A stretch of 62,175 nucleotides of DNA. It comes from Bacteroidota bacterium. GTDB lineage: Bacteria > Bacteroidota > Bacteroidia > Bacteroidales > FEN-979. Each line of letters begins with the position of its first letter. Within the stretch, counting starts at the first letter, position 1. This document shows, in pieces, positions 8,808 to 17,647 of the stretch. The notes under the pieces are model-generated. The model was given only the letters and a program-made list of their open reading frames with translations. It was not told the DNA's origin and did not search any database. Location: the NCBI GenBank assembly GCA_026391805.1, contig JAPLDJ010000028.1:1-62175 (forward strand), in the 5' to 3' direction. Position numbers and translations under genes: made by a program.

Positions 8808-10400
8808 ATGATGAAACTGCCACTTACAGTTCACCTCTTCTGTCTCCTGCTGATCAGCGGATCCGCGCTGGCGCAGCTTTCCCCGGGTGAACTGGCAGCG
8901 GTGCATTCGCACCTGGAGGGGCTGTCGAACTGCACAAAGTGTCACACACTGGGCGACAAGGTCTCGAACGAGAAATGCCTTGCCTGTCATACGGAGGTTA
9001 AGGCCCGCATCGACCAGAAAAGAGGTTACCATTCATCCGCTGCGGTCAAAGGCAAGGCCTGTGCATCGTGTCATAACGACCATCACGGGACCACCTTCCA
9101 GATCGTACGGTTCAGCAAGGAAAAATTCGATCACAACCTCGCCGGATTTCCGCTCACCGGGGCACATACAAAAAAGGCGTGCATCGATTGCCATAAGCCT
9201 GCCCTCATCGTTAACAAGGCCGTGAAGTCAAAAAAGTTTACCTACCTCGGATTAAGCAATACCTGCAATGGCTGTCATGAAGATTATCACCAGAACACCC
9301 TTTCAGCAAACTGTACCGACTGCCACGGAAACGACGCATTCAAGCCTGCCGCAAGGTTCAGTCATACCGCTGCAAAATTCCAGCTTACGGGCAAGCACCA
9401 GAATGTGGATTGCCAGAAATGCCATAAGGTGACCACACGGAACGGGAAGAAATTCCAGGAATTCACCGGGATCCCATTCGGGAGCTGCATCAACTGCCAC
9501 ACCGATCCGCATAAAAACAAGTTCGGGCCCGACTGTGCGGGATGCCACTCCGGCGAGTCTTTTCTCGCCGTTAAAACGATCAGCAATTTCGACCACTCAA
9601 AAACCAATTTCCCGCTGGCCGACAAACATGCGGCGCTCACCTGCAAGGCCTGTCACAAGACCAGCATCACCGACCCGCTGAAGCATTCAGCCTGCACCGA
9701 CTGCCACACGGATTATCACAACCGGCAACTCAGCTCTAAAGAGGGCATCACCGATTGTTCGGCCTGCCACTCCACAAAAGGATTCAACAGCACTTCGTTC
9801 ACAATCGAGCAGCACAACGAGGCAAAGTTCCGGCTCGAAGGCGCGCATCTTGCCACACCCTGCCTGGCCTGCCACAAAAAAAAGGAGAAATGGAATTTCC
9901 GGGAAATCGGAATCCGTTGCAACGATTGTCATAAGAACATTCATGAGAATTCGCTTGATGCGAAATACATGGCCGGCCCCGGCTGCGAAAACTGCCATAA
10001 CCCCGAACAGTGGGGCCTCGTCCGTTTTGATCACGCCGCAACTGCATTCCCGCTGTCGGAGGCTCACACGAAGCAGAGCTGCCGTGCATGTCATTTCCGG
10101 AAGGACCCCGAGGGAAGAGCGATACAGGTATTTACCGGTCTTCCCAAAACCTGCGCCACGTGCCATACCGACATCCACAACCGTCAGTTTGAAAACGACG
10201 GAACCACAGACTGCCTGCGGTGCCACGTTGCGGCCCGGTGGAAAATTGATACCTTTGACCATGACAGGACCGCCTTCAAACTGGACGGTAAGCACAAGAA
10301 TGTGCCCTGTTACAAATGTCATAAAACAGTTAAGGACGGTCCTGTTACATTCACGCTTTACAAAATAAAGGATACACGATGCGAAAGCTGTCATTTATAA
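8808..10400 (+). CDS. Periplasmic 20-heme cytochrome c
   Basis: A signal peptide ending in ALA-Q is followed by 20 CxxCH heme-binding motifs, from CTKCH and CLACH near the N-terminus to CYKCH and CESCH at the end. Between them a recurring pattern of FDH, FPLTGAHT and CxxCHK supplies extra histidines likely to act as distal heme ligands. Large cytochromes of this kind carry electrons across the periplasm or at the surface. The starts at GTG 8796, ATG 8808 and ATG 8811 are all possible; an ATG was chosen because it gives a normal signal peptide. The 3' end overlaps the next cytochrome gene by 22 bp, so translation is probably coupled. No lipobox is visible. Confidence 0.92.
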   Translation: MMKLPLTVHLFCLLLISGSALAQLSPGELAAVHSHLEGLSNCTKCHTLGDKVSNEKCLACHTEVKARIDQKRGYHSSAAVKGKACASCHNDHHGTTFQIVRFSKEKFDHNLAGFPLTGAHTKKACIDCHKPALIVNKAVKSKKFTYLGLSNTCNGCHEDYHQNTLSANCTDCHGNDAFKPAARFSHTAAKFQLTGKHQNVDCQKCHKVTTRNGKKFQEFTGIPFGSCINCHTDPHKNKFGPDCAGCHSGESFLAVKTISNFDHSKTNFPLADKHAALTCKACHKTSITDPLKHSACTDCHTDYHNRQLSSKEGITDCSACHSTKGFNSTSFTIEQHNEAKFRLEGAHLATPCLACHKKKEKWNFREIGIRCNDCHKNIHENSLDAKYMAGPGCENCHNPEQWGLVRFDHAATAFPLSEAHTKQSCRACHFRKDPEGRAIQVFTGLPKTCATCHTDIHNRQFENDGTTDCLRCHVAARWKIDTFDHDRTAFKLDGKHKNVPCYKCHKTVKDGPVTFTLYKIKDTRCESCHL

Positions 10401-12325
10401 TCCTGCCGGCACTGGCGATTGCCTTTCTGTCGGTCGCGATGACGGATCCGAACCCGCACGGAAAGGATTTCAAGATCAGTTGCAATGTTTGCCACAGTTC
10501 GAAAGGATGGATGCTCGACAAGGAGATTTATTCCTTTGACCACGGTAAAACTGCGTTTTCGCTCACCGGACAGCATCTGCAGCTCAACTGCAGGTCGTGC
10601 CATCCGACCCTGGTCTTTACCGACGCCAAAACAGCCTGCATCGATTGCCACACCGATATGCATTACCAGACCGTGGGGCCGGATTGCATCAGGTGCCACA
10701 CCACCCAATCCTGGATCGTGAATAACATTACGGAGCTGCATGAGCGGTCGCGGTTCCCTCTCCTTGGCGCCCACAGGAGTACCGACTGTTCACTCTGTCA
10801 TCCCTCTTCCTCTCTGCTTCGGTTTGAACCGCAGGGAATCCAATGCTATGACTGTCACCAGAACAATTATATGGCTGCCAAGAACCCTGACCATGTGGCA
10901 GCCGGGATTTCCAAGGATTGCATCCAGTGCCATTCCATCAACAGCATTACCTGGAATTCATCCAATACCGACCATTCGTTCTTCCCCCTGACACAGGGCC
11001 ATGCCAACCTTAATTGCACGCAGTGCCACACCAGCGGCACATTCGGAGCCATCCCGAATCAATGTGTAAATTGTCATATCGACAATTACACCTCCACAAC
11101 AAATCCAAACCATGTAGCCGCAGGCTTTCCCAATACCTGTGCCGATTGTCACAACACCAACCCGGGATGGAAACCGGCCACGTTTGACCATACCTCTTTC
11201 CCGCTCACGCTAGGCCATGCCATCAATGATTGCAACAAATGTCATAACGGGAATTATGCCACCACCCCGAACACCTGTGTGGGCTGTCACCAGGCCAACT
11301 ATTCCGGCAGCACGAACCCTCCTCACCAGTCATTAAACTTCCCGACAACCTGTGCGGATTGCCATACCACAAACCCCGGATGGAAGCCGGCCACGTTTAC
11401 GATCCATGACACCTACTATCCCCTCACCGGCGGGCATACCACAACCAGTTGCAACAGTTGTCATAACGGGAATTATGCCACCACTCCGAACACCTGTGTG
11501 GGCTGTCACCAGGCCAACTATACCGGCAGCACAAACCCTCCTCACCAGTCATTAACTTTCCCGACGACCTGTGCAGACTGCCATACTACAACCCCCGGAT
11601 GGAAGCCTGCCACATTTACGATCCATGATACTTACTATCCCCTCACCGGCGGGCATACCACCACAAGCTGCAACAGCTGTCATAACGGGAATTATTCCAC
11701 TACTCCGAATACCTGTGTGGGTTGTCACCAGGCAAATTACAACGGCAGCACAAATCCTCCTCACCAGACTGCTAATATTCCGACCACCTGTGCAGACTGC
11801 CATACCACGAACCCGGGATGGACGCCGGCCACATTTGCAATCCATAATAACTACTGGCCCCTCACCGGCGCACATGTCAATACGAGCTGCCAGCAGTGCC
11901 ATAACGGGAATTACACTTCGATCCCGAATACCTGTATTGGTTGTCATCAGAATGATTATATTCAGACCAACAATCCTCCCCACGCCTCTGCGCAATTTCC
12001 TACTGATTGCCAGATGTGTCACACCACCACTGCCTGGAGTCCGTCCACGTTTAACCATGATGCCCAGTATTTCCCGATCTATTCGGGGAAGCATGCCGGA
12101 ACATGGTCGCTTTGTTCCGACTGCCATACAAATGCAAGCAATTACCAGGTCTTCAGTTGCATCGATTGTCATCAGCACAGCAACCAGAACGAGGTCAACA
12201 ACCAGCACGATGGAGTTTCCGGTTATTCCTACAACAGCGCGGCCTGTTACAGCTGCCATCCTACAGGAAGCTCCGGGGGAAAAATGGCGAAACCGAGAAT
12301 GAATAACGATAACCGGAAAAATTAA
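10379..12325 (+). CDS. 25-heme cytochrome c with tandem tri-heme repeats
   Basis: A short signal-like segment (LSFIILPALAIAFLSVA) precedes 25 CxxCH motifs in 648 residues. The middle of the protein is a tandem array of 73-residue units, each with three hemes in the order CADCH, CNSCH, CVGCH. Each unit also has GWKPATF, YPLTGGH and NPPHQ, where free histidines probably ligate heme iron. The array is nearly identical at DNA level. The two cytochromes of the operon together carry up to 45 c hemes. The C-terminus (GGKMAKPRMNNDNRKN) is basic and low in structure. No lipobox or T9SS domain is visible, so the product may be periplasmic or delivered outside through the barrel encoded next. Confidence 0.92.
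   Translation: MRKLSFIILPALAIAFLSVAMTDPNPHGKDFKISCNVCHSSKGWMLDKEIYSFDHGKTAFSLTGQHLQLNCRSCHPTLVFTDAKTACIDCHTDMHYQTVGPDCIRCHTTQSWIVNNITELHERSRFPLLGAHRSTDCSLCHPSSSLLRFEPQGIQCYDCHQNNYMAAKNPDHVAAGISKDCIQCHSINSITWNSSNTDHSFFPLTQGHANLNCTQCHTSGTFGAIPNQCVNCHIDNYTSTTNPNHVAAGFPNTCADCHNTNPGWKPATFDHTSFPLTLGHAINDCNKCHNGNYATTPNTCVGCHQANYSGSTNPPHQSLNFPTTCADCHTTNPGWKPATFTIHDTYYPLTGGHTTTSCNSCHNGNYATTPNTCVGCHQANYTGSTNPPHQSLTFPTTCADCHTTTPGWKPATFTIHDTYYPLTGGHTTTSCNSCHNGNYSTTPNTCVGCHQANYNGSTNPPHQTANIPTTCADCHTTNPGWTPATFAIHNNYWPLTGAHVNTSCQQCHNGNYTSIPNTCIGCHQNDYIQTNNPPHASAQFPTDCQMCHTTTAWSPSTFNHDAQYFPIYSGKHAGTWSLCSDCHTNASNYQVFSCIDCHQHSNQNEVNNQHDGVSGYSYNSAACYSCHPTGSSGGKMAKPRMNNDNRKN
11341..11997 (+). repeat. 219-bp coding tandem repeat in the 25-heme cytochrome
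   Basis: Three consecutive units begin near 11341, 11560 and 11779, with an exact 219-base (73-codon) period. A slightly shorter unit of about 210 bases precedes them from about 11131. Each unit encodes three heme sites. The high DNA similarity implies recent duplication and makes copy number prone to change or to assembly collapse. Confidence 0.85.
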
Positions 12326-12335
12326 TCCTGCGACA

Positions 12336-13985
12336 ATGAGATACCTGTTGCCGCTTTTTCTGTTTCTCCTTACCGTTGTCAACCTGGCGGGTCAAAACCA
12401 GGCGGGAACGCTTGAAGGTACTGTGACCTTCGTTACTTCCCAGAATGTATACGTAAAATTCAGCAGTACAGAAAAAATCAGGACCGGAGATACGCTGTTC
12501 GTAAAGCAGGGCGAAACTGTTGTTCCTGCATTGATTGTGAAGGCGCTTTCATCCATTTCCTGTGTCTGTGCCCCGGTTTCAGACCTGGTGCTGAAGGTCT
12601 CCGATAAAATCCTGTTCAGGCCTTCGATGGCTGCAGCCGCCGCGAAAGAAGAAACCGTTCCCGTTCCCGTCGTAAATCCTCCCGCTCCCGCAACCCAGCC
12701 GGCAATCGTACCGGGACCGGATACCACCACATCGGTGAAACCCTCAGGGTACAGGAAGAAACAACAGATCCGCGGGTTTGTCAATCTCTCCTCCTTTTCA
12801 GGTTTTACAAATTATTCATCAGGGAATCTGCAAAGTGAAAAACTGACCTTCTCGCTGTCGGCCCGGAATATCGGCAATACAAATTTATCGGTGGAAACCT
12901 ATATGTCATACATTCAGAATGACAAACAGGTCACTGAAAACTCAAACAGCGTCTTCAACAAATTAAAGATCTATAACCTCGATATTGCCTACGATTTCGG
13001 TAAAAGAGCCACACTGGTGTTCGGCCGGAAGATAAATCCCAAGCTCTCGAACATGGGCAGCAATGACGGAATTCAGTTCGAGCTGAAGTTCAAACCTCTG
13101 TCAATAGGAATCATTGCAGGCTTCCGGCCCGATTATAAGGATTACGGATTTAATTCCAGTCTTCTTCAGTATGGAGCATACCTCTTTAATGAATACATCG
13201 GCAAAAAGGGTTTCATGCAAAGCACACTGGCGTTCATAAACCAGACGAATTCAGGAAATACTGACCGGAGGTATTTTTACCTGCAGCATGTCAATTCGCT
13301 GGTCAAAAACCTGACTTTCTTCGGTTCGGCCGATATAGATATCTACGGAAAGGAGTTCAATTCTGCCGACAGTACTTACACAACAACATCTTCCCCGAAG
13401 CTGACCAACCTGTACCTGTCGCTCAGCTACAGGATCCTGCGGCGGCTGGGAATTACCCTTTCTTATAGCGACCGGCAGAATGTGATCTATTACGAGACCT
13501 ATAAAACATACCTCGAGACCCTTCTTGACAATCCGTCGCTTCACGGATATAATCTACAGGTAAATTACTCGCCGGTGAACAAGCTGTCGATCGGTGCGAC
13601 AGGATCGTACCGCACCAGCAGCCAGGACCCAAAACCGACGGAGAATATCTATGTTTACCTTACCTACAGCGAGATTCCCGGGATCAAAACAGGCGTGACA
13701 GTTTCAACAATTTTTCTCCGGACCGGTTATCTGAACGGGAAAATATACAGTGCGGGGCTTTCCAAAGACATTGCCGCCGGCAAACTTTATCTGGGTTTAA
13801 CTTACCGGTATGTGGATTATCACTATTTCAACACCGAGATCATTCCCACCTATCAGAACATGGGCGAGTTCAGCCTCACCTGGAGGATCATCCGGAAACT
13901 TTCATTGTCCGCATACTACGAAGGAACCTTTGAAAAAATAAACACCTACCAGCGCCTCTACGCGCAGATCAACTGGGGATTTTAA
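12336..13985 (+). CDS. Outer-membrane beta-barrel protein of the cytochrome operon
   Basis: The 549-residue protein has a signal peptide (LFLFLLTVVNLAGQ), then a small domain of about 70 residues (GTVTFVTSQNVYVKF, GDTLFVKQG) and a Pro/Ala/Val-rich linker. From about residue 145 there is a long run of alternating hydrophobic strands ending in an aromatic residue (INWGF), typical of a barrel inserted in the outer membrane. Strands such as LTFSLSARNIGNTNLSVETY and KLYLGLTYRYVDYHY are visible. It is the last gene of the operon, 10 bases after the 25-heme cytochrome. In porin-cytochrome conduits a barrel like this encloses or docks a multiheme cytochrome; that role is inferred from position, since there is no clear similarity to named porins. 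Confidence 0.8.
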   Translation: MRYLLPLFLFLLTVVNLAGQNQAGTLEGTVTFVTSQNVYVKFSSTEKIRTGDTLFVKQGETVVPALIVKALSSISCVCAPVSDLVLKVSDKILFRPSMAAAAAKEETVPVPVVNPPAPATQPAIVPGPDTTTSVKPSGYRKKQQIRGFVNLSSFSGFTNYSSGNLQSEKLTFSLSARNIGNTNLSVETYMSYIQNDKQVTENSNSVFNKLKIYNLDIAYDFGKRATLVFGRKINPKLSNMGSNDGIQFELKFKPLSIGIIAGFRPDYKDYGFNSSLLQYGAYLFNEYIGKKGFMQSTLAFINQTNSGNTDRRYFYLQHVNSLVKNLTFFGSADIDIYGKEFNSADSTYTTTSSPKLTNLYLSLSYRILRRLGITLSYSDRQNVIYYETYKTYLETLLDNPSLHGYNLQVNYSPVNKLSIGATGSYRTSSQDPKPTENIYVYLTYSEIPGIKTGVTVSTIFLRTGYLNGKIYSAGLSKDIAAGKLYLGLTYRYVDYHYFNTEIIPTYQNMGEFSLTWRIIRKLSLSAYYEGTFEKINTYQRLYAQINWGF

Positions 13986-14061
13986 GTCGGAGGTCGGAGG
14001 TCAGAGGGCAGAAGGTTGAAAATGGAGGATGGAGGAAGAATTTCGACGATAAACTGATCTT

Positions 14062-14140
14062 CATTGCGAGCGTTACGAAGCAATCCCCTTCAATTATAAT
14101 TTAACCTTATCATTGCGAGGAGCGCAGCGACGAAGCAACC
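14062..14140. repeat. Two copies of the CATTGCGAG...GAAGCAA dispersed repeat
   Basis: Copies at 14062-14091 and 14111-14140 follow the pattern CATTGCGAGgagcGCAGCGACGAAGCAA. The gap before them (13986-14040) has GGAGGTCAGAGG / GGAGGATGGAGG text that recurs in inverse orientation at 21628-21684. The unit is a very common noncoding repeat in such genomes and probably spreads as a small palindromic element. Confidence 0.75.
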
Positions 14141-14155
14141 TATTTTTCCCCATTT

Positions 14156-14725
14156 CTATTTACAAAGGTACTGCCCAATAACCCTCGGGTAGTGTTCATA
14201 CTCGAGCAGGTGGATTCTTTGAGCCAGAGTTTCAGGAGTGTCTCCGGGTTCGACGGGGCAGCACGACTGGAAGATAATGTTACCGTCGTCGTACTTTTCG
14301 TTGACCAGGTGTATGGAGATGCCGGATTCTTTTTCACCGGCAGCAATTACGGCTTCATGGACCTTCATGCCATACATGCCTTTTCCGCCGTACTTCGGCA
14401 GTAGGGCAGGGTGGATGTTGAGGATTCTGCCGGGGTATGCCTTCAGCAGGTATGCAGGAACCAGCCAGAGAAAACCTGCAAGGATAAGTGCATCGATGCC
14501 GTTATCCCGGAGTAATTCAAGGATCTTTTCAGTTTCATAGAATTCTGACCGGGAGAAGACGATGGTAGGAACCCCGAGGTTTTTTGCGCGTTCCAGAACG
14601 AAGGCGCCGGGATTGTTCGAAAGGATCAGGCCGACCGATATGCCGGAATCATGCTCACGGAAATATTCTGTGATCCGCCGGGCGTTGGTGCCGCTGCCGG
14701 AAGCAAGGATGGCAATCCGAATCAT
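14156..14725 (-). CDS. purN: Phosphoribosylglycinamide formyltransferase
   Basis: The product transfers a formyl group from 10-formyltetrahydrofolate to GAR in purine synthesis. The 189-residue length is normal for PurN. The N-terminal ILASGSGTN phosphate-binding loop, the catalytic NIHPALLPKYGG segment with its Asn and His, and the downstream YDDGNIIFQ with the third catalytic residue Asp are all present. GMYGMKVHEAVI matches the usual sequence between them. It is divergent from acpP, an arrangement I recall in other Bacteroidota. The start at 14725 is the only reasonable one, as the glycine-rich loop begins seven residues later. Confidence 0.95.
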   Translation of the reverse strand: MIRIAILASGSGTNARRITEYFREHDSGISVGLILSNNPGAFVLERAKNLGVPTIVFSRSEFYETEKILELLRDNGIDALILAGFLWLVPAYLLKAYPGRILNIHPALLPKYGGKGMYGMKVHEAVIAAGEKESGISIHLVNEKYDDGNIIFQSCCPVEPGDTPETLAQRIHLLEYEHYPRVIGQYLCK

Positions 14726-15075
14726 ATTGAATTATGAATTATGATTGCAAGATACAGAAAAACTCTTTATTAAGACAAAAGGGGCTGGCCATCGGGCATT
14801 AGGGGAAATATGTCATAAGACATAAGTCATACGTAATTTTCCATTTATTGCTATTGCGAGGAGCATAGCGACGAAGCAATCCCCTTTTTCTATAACTCCT
14901 CCTTGTCTTTGCGAGCGAAGCGAAGCAACCTCCGAGTTCCGACTTCAGCTACTGTCTTAAGCCGCTGAGATCCAGAATTCTGATATTTCCATATGTTAAA
15001 AAATCTTAAATTAATTTGAATTCTATCGATAAAATTCATTTCTTTGCAGTCCGTTTAACCAAAAAAGGAAAAATC
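14726..15075. other. purN-acpP intergenic region with repeats and promoter
   Basis: There is no gene. Two more copies of the CATTGCGAG-type repeat lie at 14852-14890 and 14908-14933. An acpP promoter is predicted close to the right edge. Confidence 0.65.
15016..15046 (+). promoter_or_regulatory. Predicted acpP promoter
   Basis: A TTG (15016-15018) is followed after 20 bases by TTTCTTTG (15039-15046), a near match to TAnnTTTG. This places the start of transcription some 25 bases ahead of the acpP ATG, and a purine-rich AAAAAAGGAAAAA precedes the ATG. The long AT-rich track upstream (AAAAAATCTTAAATTAA) would suit a strongly expressed gene. Confidence 0.45.
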
Positions 15076-15312
15076 ATGTCTGACATTGCATCAAAAGTAA
15101 AAGCTATCATTGTAGATAAGCTCGGTGTTGACGAAAACGAAGTTACACCTGAAGCAAGTTTCACCAATGATCTCGGTGCTGACTCCCTCGATACAGTAGA
15201 ACTCATCATGGAATTCGAAAAGGAATTTGACATTGCAATTCCGGATGACCAGGCTGAGAAAATCGGAACTGTTGGTGAAGCAATTGCTTACATCGAGAAC
15301 AATACCAAATAA
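15076..15312 (+). CDS. acpP: Acyl carrier protein
   Basis: This 78-residue acidic protein carries growing fatty acyl chains on a phosphopantetheine arm. The attachment serine lies in the classical [15 protein letters not shown] motif. A longer frame from 15016 was rejected because the extra 20 residues are basic and unlike the family, while ATG 15076 has an AAGGAAAAA sequence just before it. It is followed by fabF, the condensing enzyme that uses it, after a 121-bp gap with a hairpin. Confidence 0.97.
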   Translation: MSDIASKVKAIIVDKLGVDENEVTPEASFTNDLGADSLDTVELIMEFEKEFDIAIPDDQAEKIGTVGEAIAYIENNTK

Positions 15313-15379
15313 GGTGTTTCCCGGTTCCCGGAAAATCATCTTCAGGCTTTGTTCTTTGTAGTATTCAAAAGAAATTAAA

Positions 15380-15400
15380 ATCCCTCCCTTGTGGAGGGAT
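15380..15400 (+). terminator. Hairpin between acpP and fabF
   Basis: ATCCCTCC-CTTGT-GGAGGGAT is a perfect 8-bp stem with a 5-base loop. It is followed by TCCTGTTTAA, a poor T-run. It may act as a weak terminator or an mRNA-stabilising 3' end that lets acpP be expressed more than fabF. Confidence 0.45.
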
Positions 15401-15433
15401 TCCTGTTTAAATGTACCATTAAACCTGATTCAC

Positions 15434-16687
15434 GTGAAACTTCGTCGAGTTGTCGTTACTGGTCTCGGATCGCTGACCCCGATTGGCAATAATACCGGGG
15501 AATACTGGAATTCATTGGTCAATGGTGTCAGTGGCGCAGGTCCGATCACCCGGTTTGACCCTTCCAAGTTCAAAACACAGTTCGCCTGTGAGGTAAAGAA
15601 CTTCAATTCCGAGAATTTTTTCGAACGGAAGGAAGCCCGCAAGTATGATCTTTACAGCCAGTTTGGCATCGTTGCAGCCGACGAGGCGATTGCCGATGCA
15701 GCTTTCAACATGGAGAAACTGAACTGCGATCGCGTGGGCGTGATCATCGCTTCGGGTATTGGCGGGCTTGAGACCTTTATCACCGAAGTGAAGAACTTTG
15801 TTGAAGGAGACGGTACGCCGCGCTTCAACCCCTTCTTCATCCCGAAGATGATTGCAGATATTACATCAGGTCACGTTTCGATCAAGTACGGCTTCCGCGG
15901 ACCGAATTTTGCCACCGTGTCGGCCTGTGCTTCATCTGCAAACGGAATGGTGGATGCCTTCAATTACATCCGGCTCGGGAAGGCCGAGGTTTTTGTGGTT
16001 GGAGGTGCCGAAGCATCCATCAGCACAGCGGGTGTCGGAGGCTTCAACGCAATGCATGCACTTTCCACACGGAACGACGATCCGAAGACAGCCTCACGGC
16101 CATTCGACAAGGACCGCGACGGATTCGTGATCGGTGAAGGTTCCGGGATTCTTATTTTCGAGGAACTGGAACATGCCATCAGCCGCGGTGCAAAGATCTA
16201 TGCCGAGGTGGCAGGAGCAGGGTTGTCCGGCGATGCATACCATATGACACAACCGCACCCTGAAGGGCTCGGCGCCCTCATTGCCATGCGTGAAGCCTTG
16301 CTGGATGCTGAAATGGTTGCGACCGACCTCGACCATATCAATACGCACGGAACATCGACACCGCTCGGCGACATCGTCGAACCCAAGGCTATCCAGACGC
16401 TTTGCGGCGAGCATGCATACAAAGTCAACATCAATTCAACGAAATCGATGACCGGCCACCTTCTCGGCGCTGCCGGCGCAGTCGAAGCCATCGCCTCGAT
16501 CCTTGCCGTGAAAAACGATATCATTCCCCCGACCATCAACCATTTTACGGATGATCCGGAAATCGACAACCGGCTCAACTTTACCTTCAACAAGGCACAA
16601 CAGCGTGTCGTCAACGCCGCCCTCTCCAACACCTTTGGCTTCGGCGGCCACAATGCCTCGGTCATCTTCAAGAAATACAAGGAATAG
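15434..16687 (+). CDS. fabF: 3-oxoacyl-[acyl-carrier-protein] synthase II
   Basis: The product condenses malonyl-ACP with acyl-ACP in fatty acid elongation. The Cys-His-His triad is visible: Cys in TVSACASS, His in NTHGTSTPLGD, His in SMTGHLLGAAG. The GTG at 15434 gives a protein beginning VKLRRVVVTGLG, as in the family, and 417 residues. The longer frame from 15389 would add 15 unrelated residues. It lies between acpP and rnc, with only seven bases to the rnc start, so the three probably form one unit. Confidence 0.96.
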   Translation: MKLRRVVVTGLGSLTPIGNNTGEYWNSLVNGVSGAGPITRFDPSKFKTQFACEVKNFNSENFFERKEARKYDLYSQFGIVAADEAIADAAFNMEKLNCDRVGVIIASGIGGLETFITEVKNFVEGDGTPRFNPFFIPKMIADITSGHVSIKYGFRGPNFATVSACASSANGMVDAFNYIRLGKAEVFVVGGAEASISTAGVGGFNAMHALSTRNDDPKTASRPFDKDRDGFVIGEGSGILIFEELEHAISRGAKIYAEVAGAGLSGDAYHMTQPHPEGLGALIAMREALLDAEMVATDLDHINTHGTSTPLGDIVEPKAIQTLCGEHAYKVNINSTKSMTGHLLGAAGAVEAIASILAVKNDIIPPTINHFTDDPEIDNRLNFTFNKAQQRVVNAALSNTFGFGGHNASVIFKKYKE

Positions 16688-16694
16688 TGATACT

Positions 16695-17444
16695 TTGAGC
16701 TTTCTGTTTATTCAACCGGTCAGTTACTACTTTTCTAAAGACAAAAAACTTTACCAGGCGATAAAAAATATATTCGGGTTCTATCCCCGGAATATTTTTT
16801 TGTACCGGCTGGCATTCCTGCATAAATCGGCTGGGGAGGAAACGCTTCACGGGATCCGGATCAACAATGAACGGCTGGAGTTTTTGGGCGACGCCATCCT
16901 CGATGCCATTACGGCCGATTACCTCTTCAAGACCTTCCCCACCAAAGATGAAGGGTTCCTCACGGAGATGCGCTCGAAGCTCGTCAGCCGCGTGCAGCTC
17001 AACAAGCTTTCACAGAAGCTCGGGCTCGAGAAGCTGGTCCGCCTTGATTCCTCCTCCACCAACATCTACCGTTCCTTCCAGGGCGACGCCTTCGAAGCAC
17101 TCATCGGGGCCATTTACCTCGACCGGGGCTACAGGTTTACCCGTCACATCATCCTTGACAGGATCATCCGCCACTACTTTGATATTAATGAACTGGTAAA
17201 CCAGGAGGTGAATTTCAAGAGCCGGATGATCGAATGGTCGCAGAAGGAGAAAAAACAGCTCAACTTCCAGGTCACGGAGGAGGTCGGTACCGGCTACCGG
17301 AAACAATACATCATCGACATCCTGGTCGACAACCAGCCCATCGCCCGCGGACAGGATTACTCCATCAAAGGCGCAGAACAGAATGCGGCGGAGAAAGCCT
17401 GGTCGAAGCTTTCAGAGCAAAATAACTCCAGGACTGAAGGGTGA
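16695..17444 (+). CDS. rnc: Ribonuclease III
   Basis: The enzyme cuts double-stranded RNA in rRNA maturation and mRNA turnover. The signature NNERLEFLGDAILDAIT carries catalytic Glu and Asp residues, the downstream GDAFEALIGAIYLDRG supplies the rest, and a C-terminal double-stranded RNA-binding domain runs from NFKSRMIEWSQ to AEQNAAEKAWSKL. The frame is open far upstream into fabF, so the start is not fixed. TTG at 16695, seven bases after the fabF stop, gives 249 residues starting SFLFIQPVSYYFSKDKKLY, close to other Bacteroidota homologues. No ATG is placed well. Confidence 0.93.
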   Translation: MSFLFIQPVSYYFSKDKKLYQAIKNIFGFYPRNIFLYRLAFLHKSAGEETLHGIRINNERLEFLGDAILDAITADYLFKTFPTKDEGFLTEMRSKLVSRVQLNKLSQKLGLEKLVRLDSSSTNIYRSFQGDAFEALIGAIYLDRGYRFTRHIILDRIIRHYFDINELVNQEVNFKSRMIEWSQKEKKQLNFQVTEEVGTGYRKQYIIDILVDNQPIARGQDYSIKGAEQNAAEKAWSKLSEQNNSRTEG

Positions 17445-17446
17445 TA

Positions 17447-17566
17447 CTGGATGCTGGATGCTGGATTCTGGTTGTGTGAGATCTGTGTCAGGTGACAGGT
17501 GTCATGTATCAGGTATTTTGCACACCCCATGCCCACGCATCCAGTATCCAGCATCCAGCATCTAAT
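17447..17566. repeat. Inverted repeat of TGGATGCTGGATGC type
   Basis: The left arm (about 17447-17467) reads GGATGCTGGATGCTGGATT and the right arm (about 17537-17563) is its inverse, ATCCAGTATCCAGCATCCAG. About 70 bases lie between. Sequence of the same kind occurs at 1881-1945. It looks like a small non-autonomous palindromic element. It may also act as the 3' end of the rnc transcript. Confidence 0.65.
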
Positions 17567-17589
17567 TCAATCCTCCGCAAATATAATCT

Positions 17590-17620
17590 TTGGAATTCCG
17601 TTGATATTTGAGTATATTTG
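17590..17620 (+). promoter_or_regulatory. Predicted promoter of the IPExxxVDY gene
   Basis: TTG at 17590-17592 and TATATTTG at 17613-17620, a perfect TAnnTTTG, are 20 bases apart. The ATG at 17648 lies 28 bases beyond the -7 box. Confidence 0.5.
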
Positions 17621-17647
17621 TTTTGCTGTATTGATAATAACTTCGGA

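Noticed and set aside
11131-11997. CRISPR-like regular repeats
   Set aside because: The period is 219 bp, the repeats are in frame and code for heme-binding modules; there are no spacers.
11552-12382. 276-codon minus-strand frame with repeats
   Set aside because: It mirrors the 219-bp repeats of the 25-heme cytochrome and has no independent signature.
15016-15075. Longer acpP start
   Set aside because: The extra 20 residues are unlike the family and the predicted -7 box lies within them.
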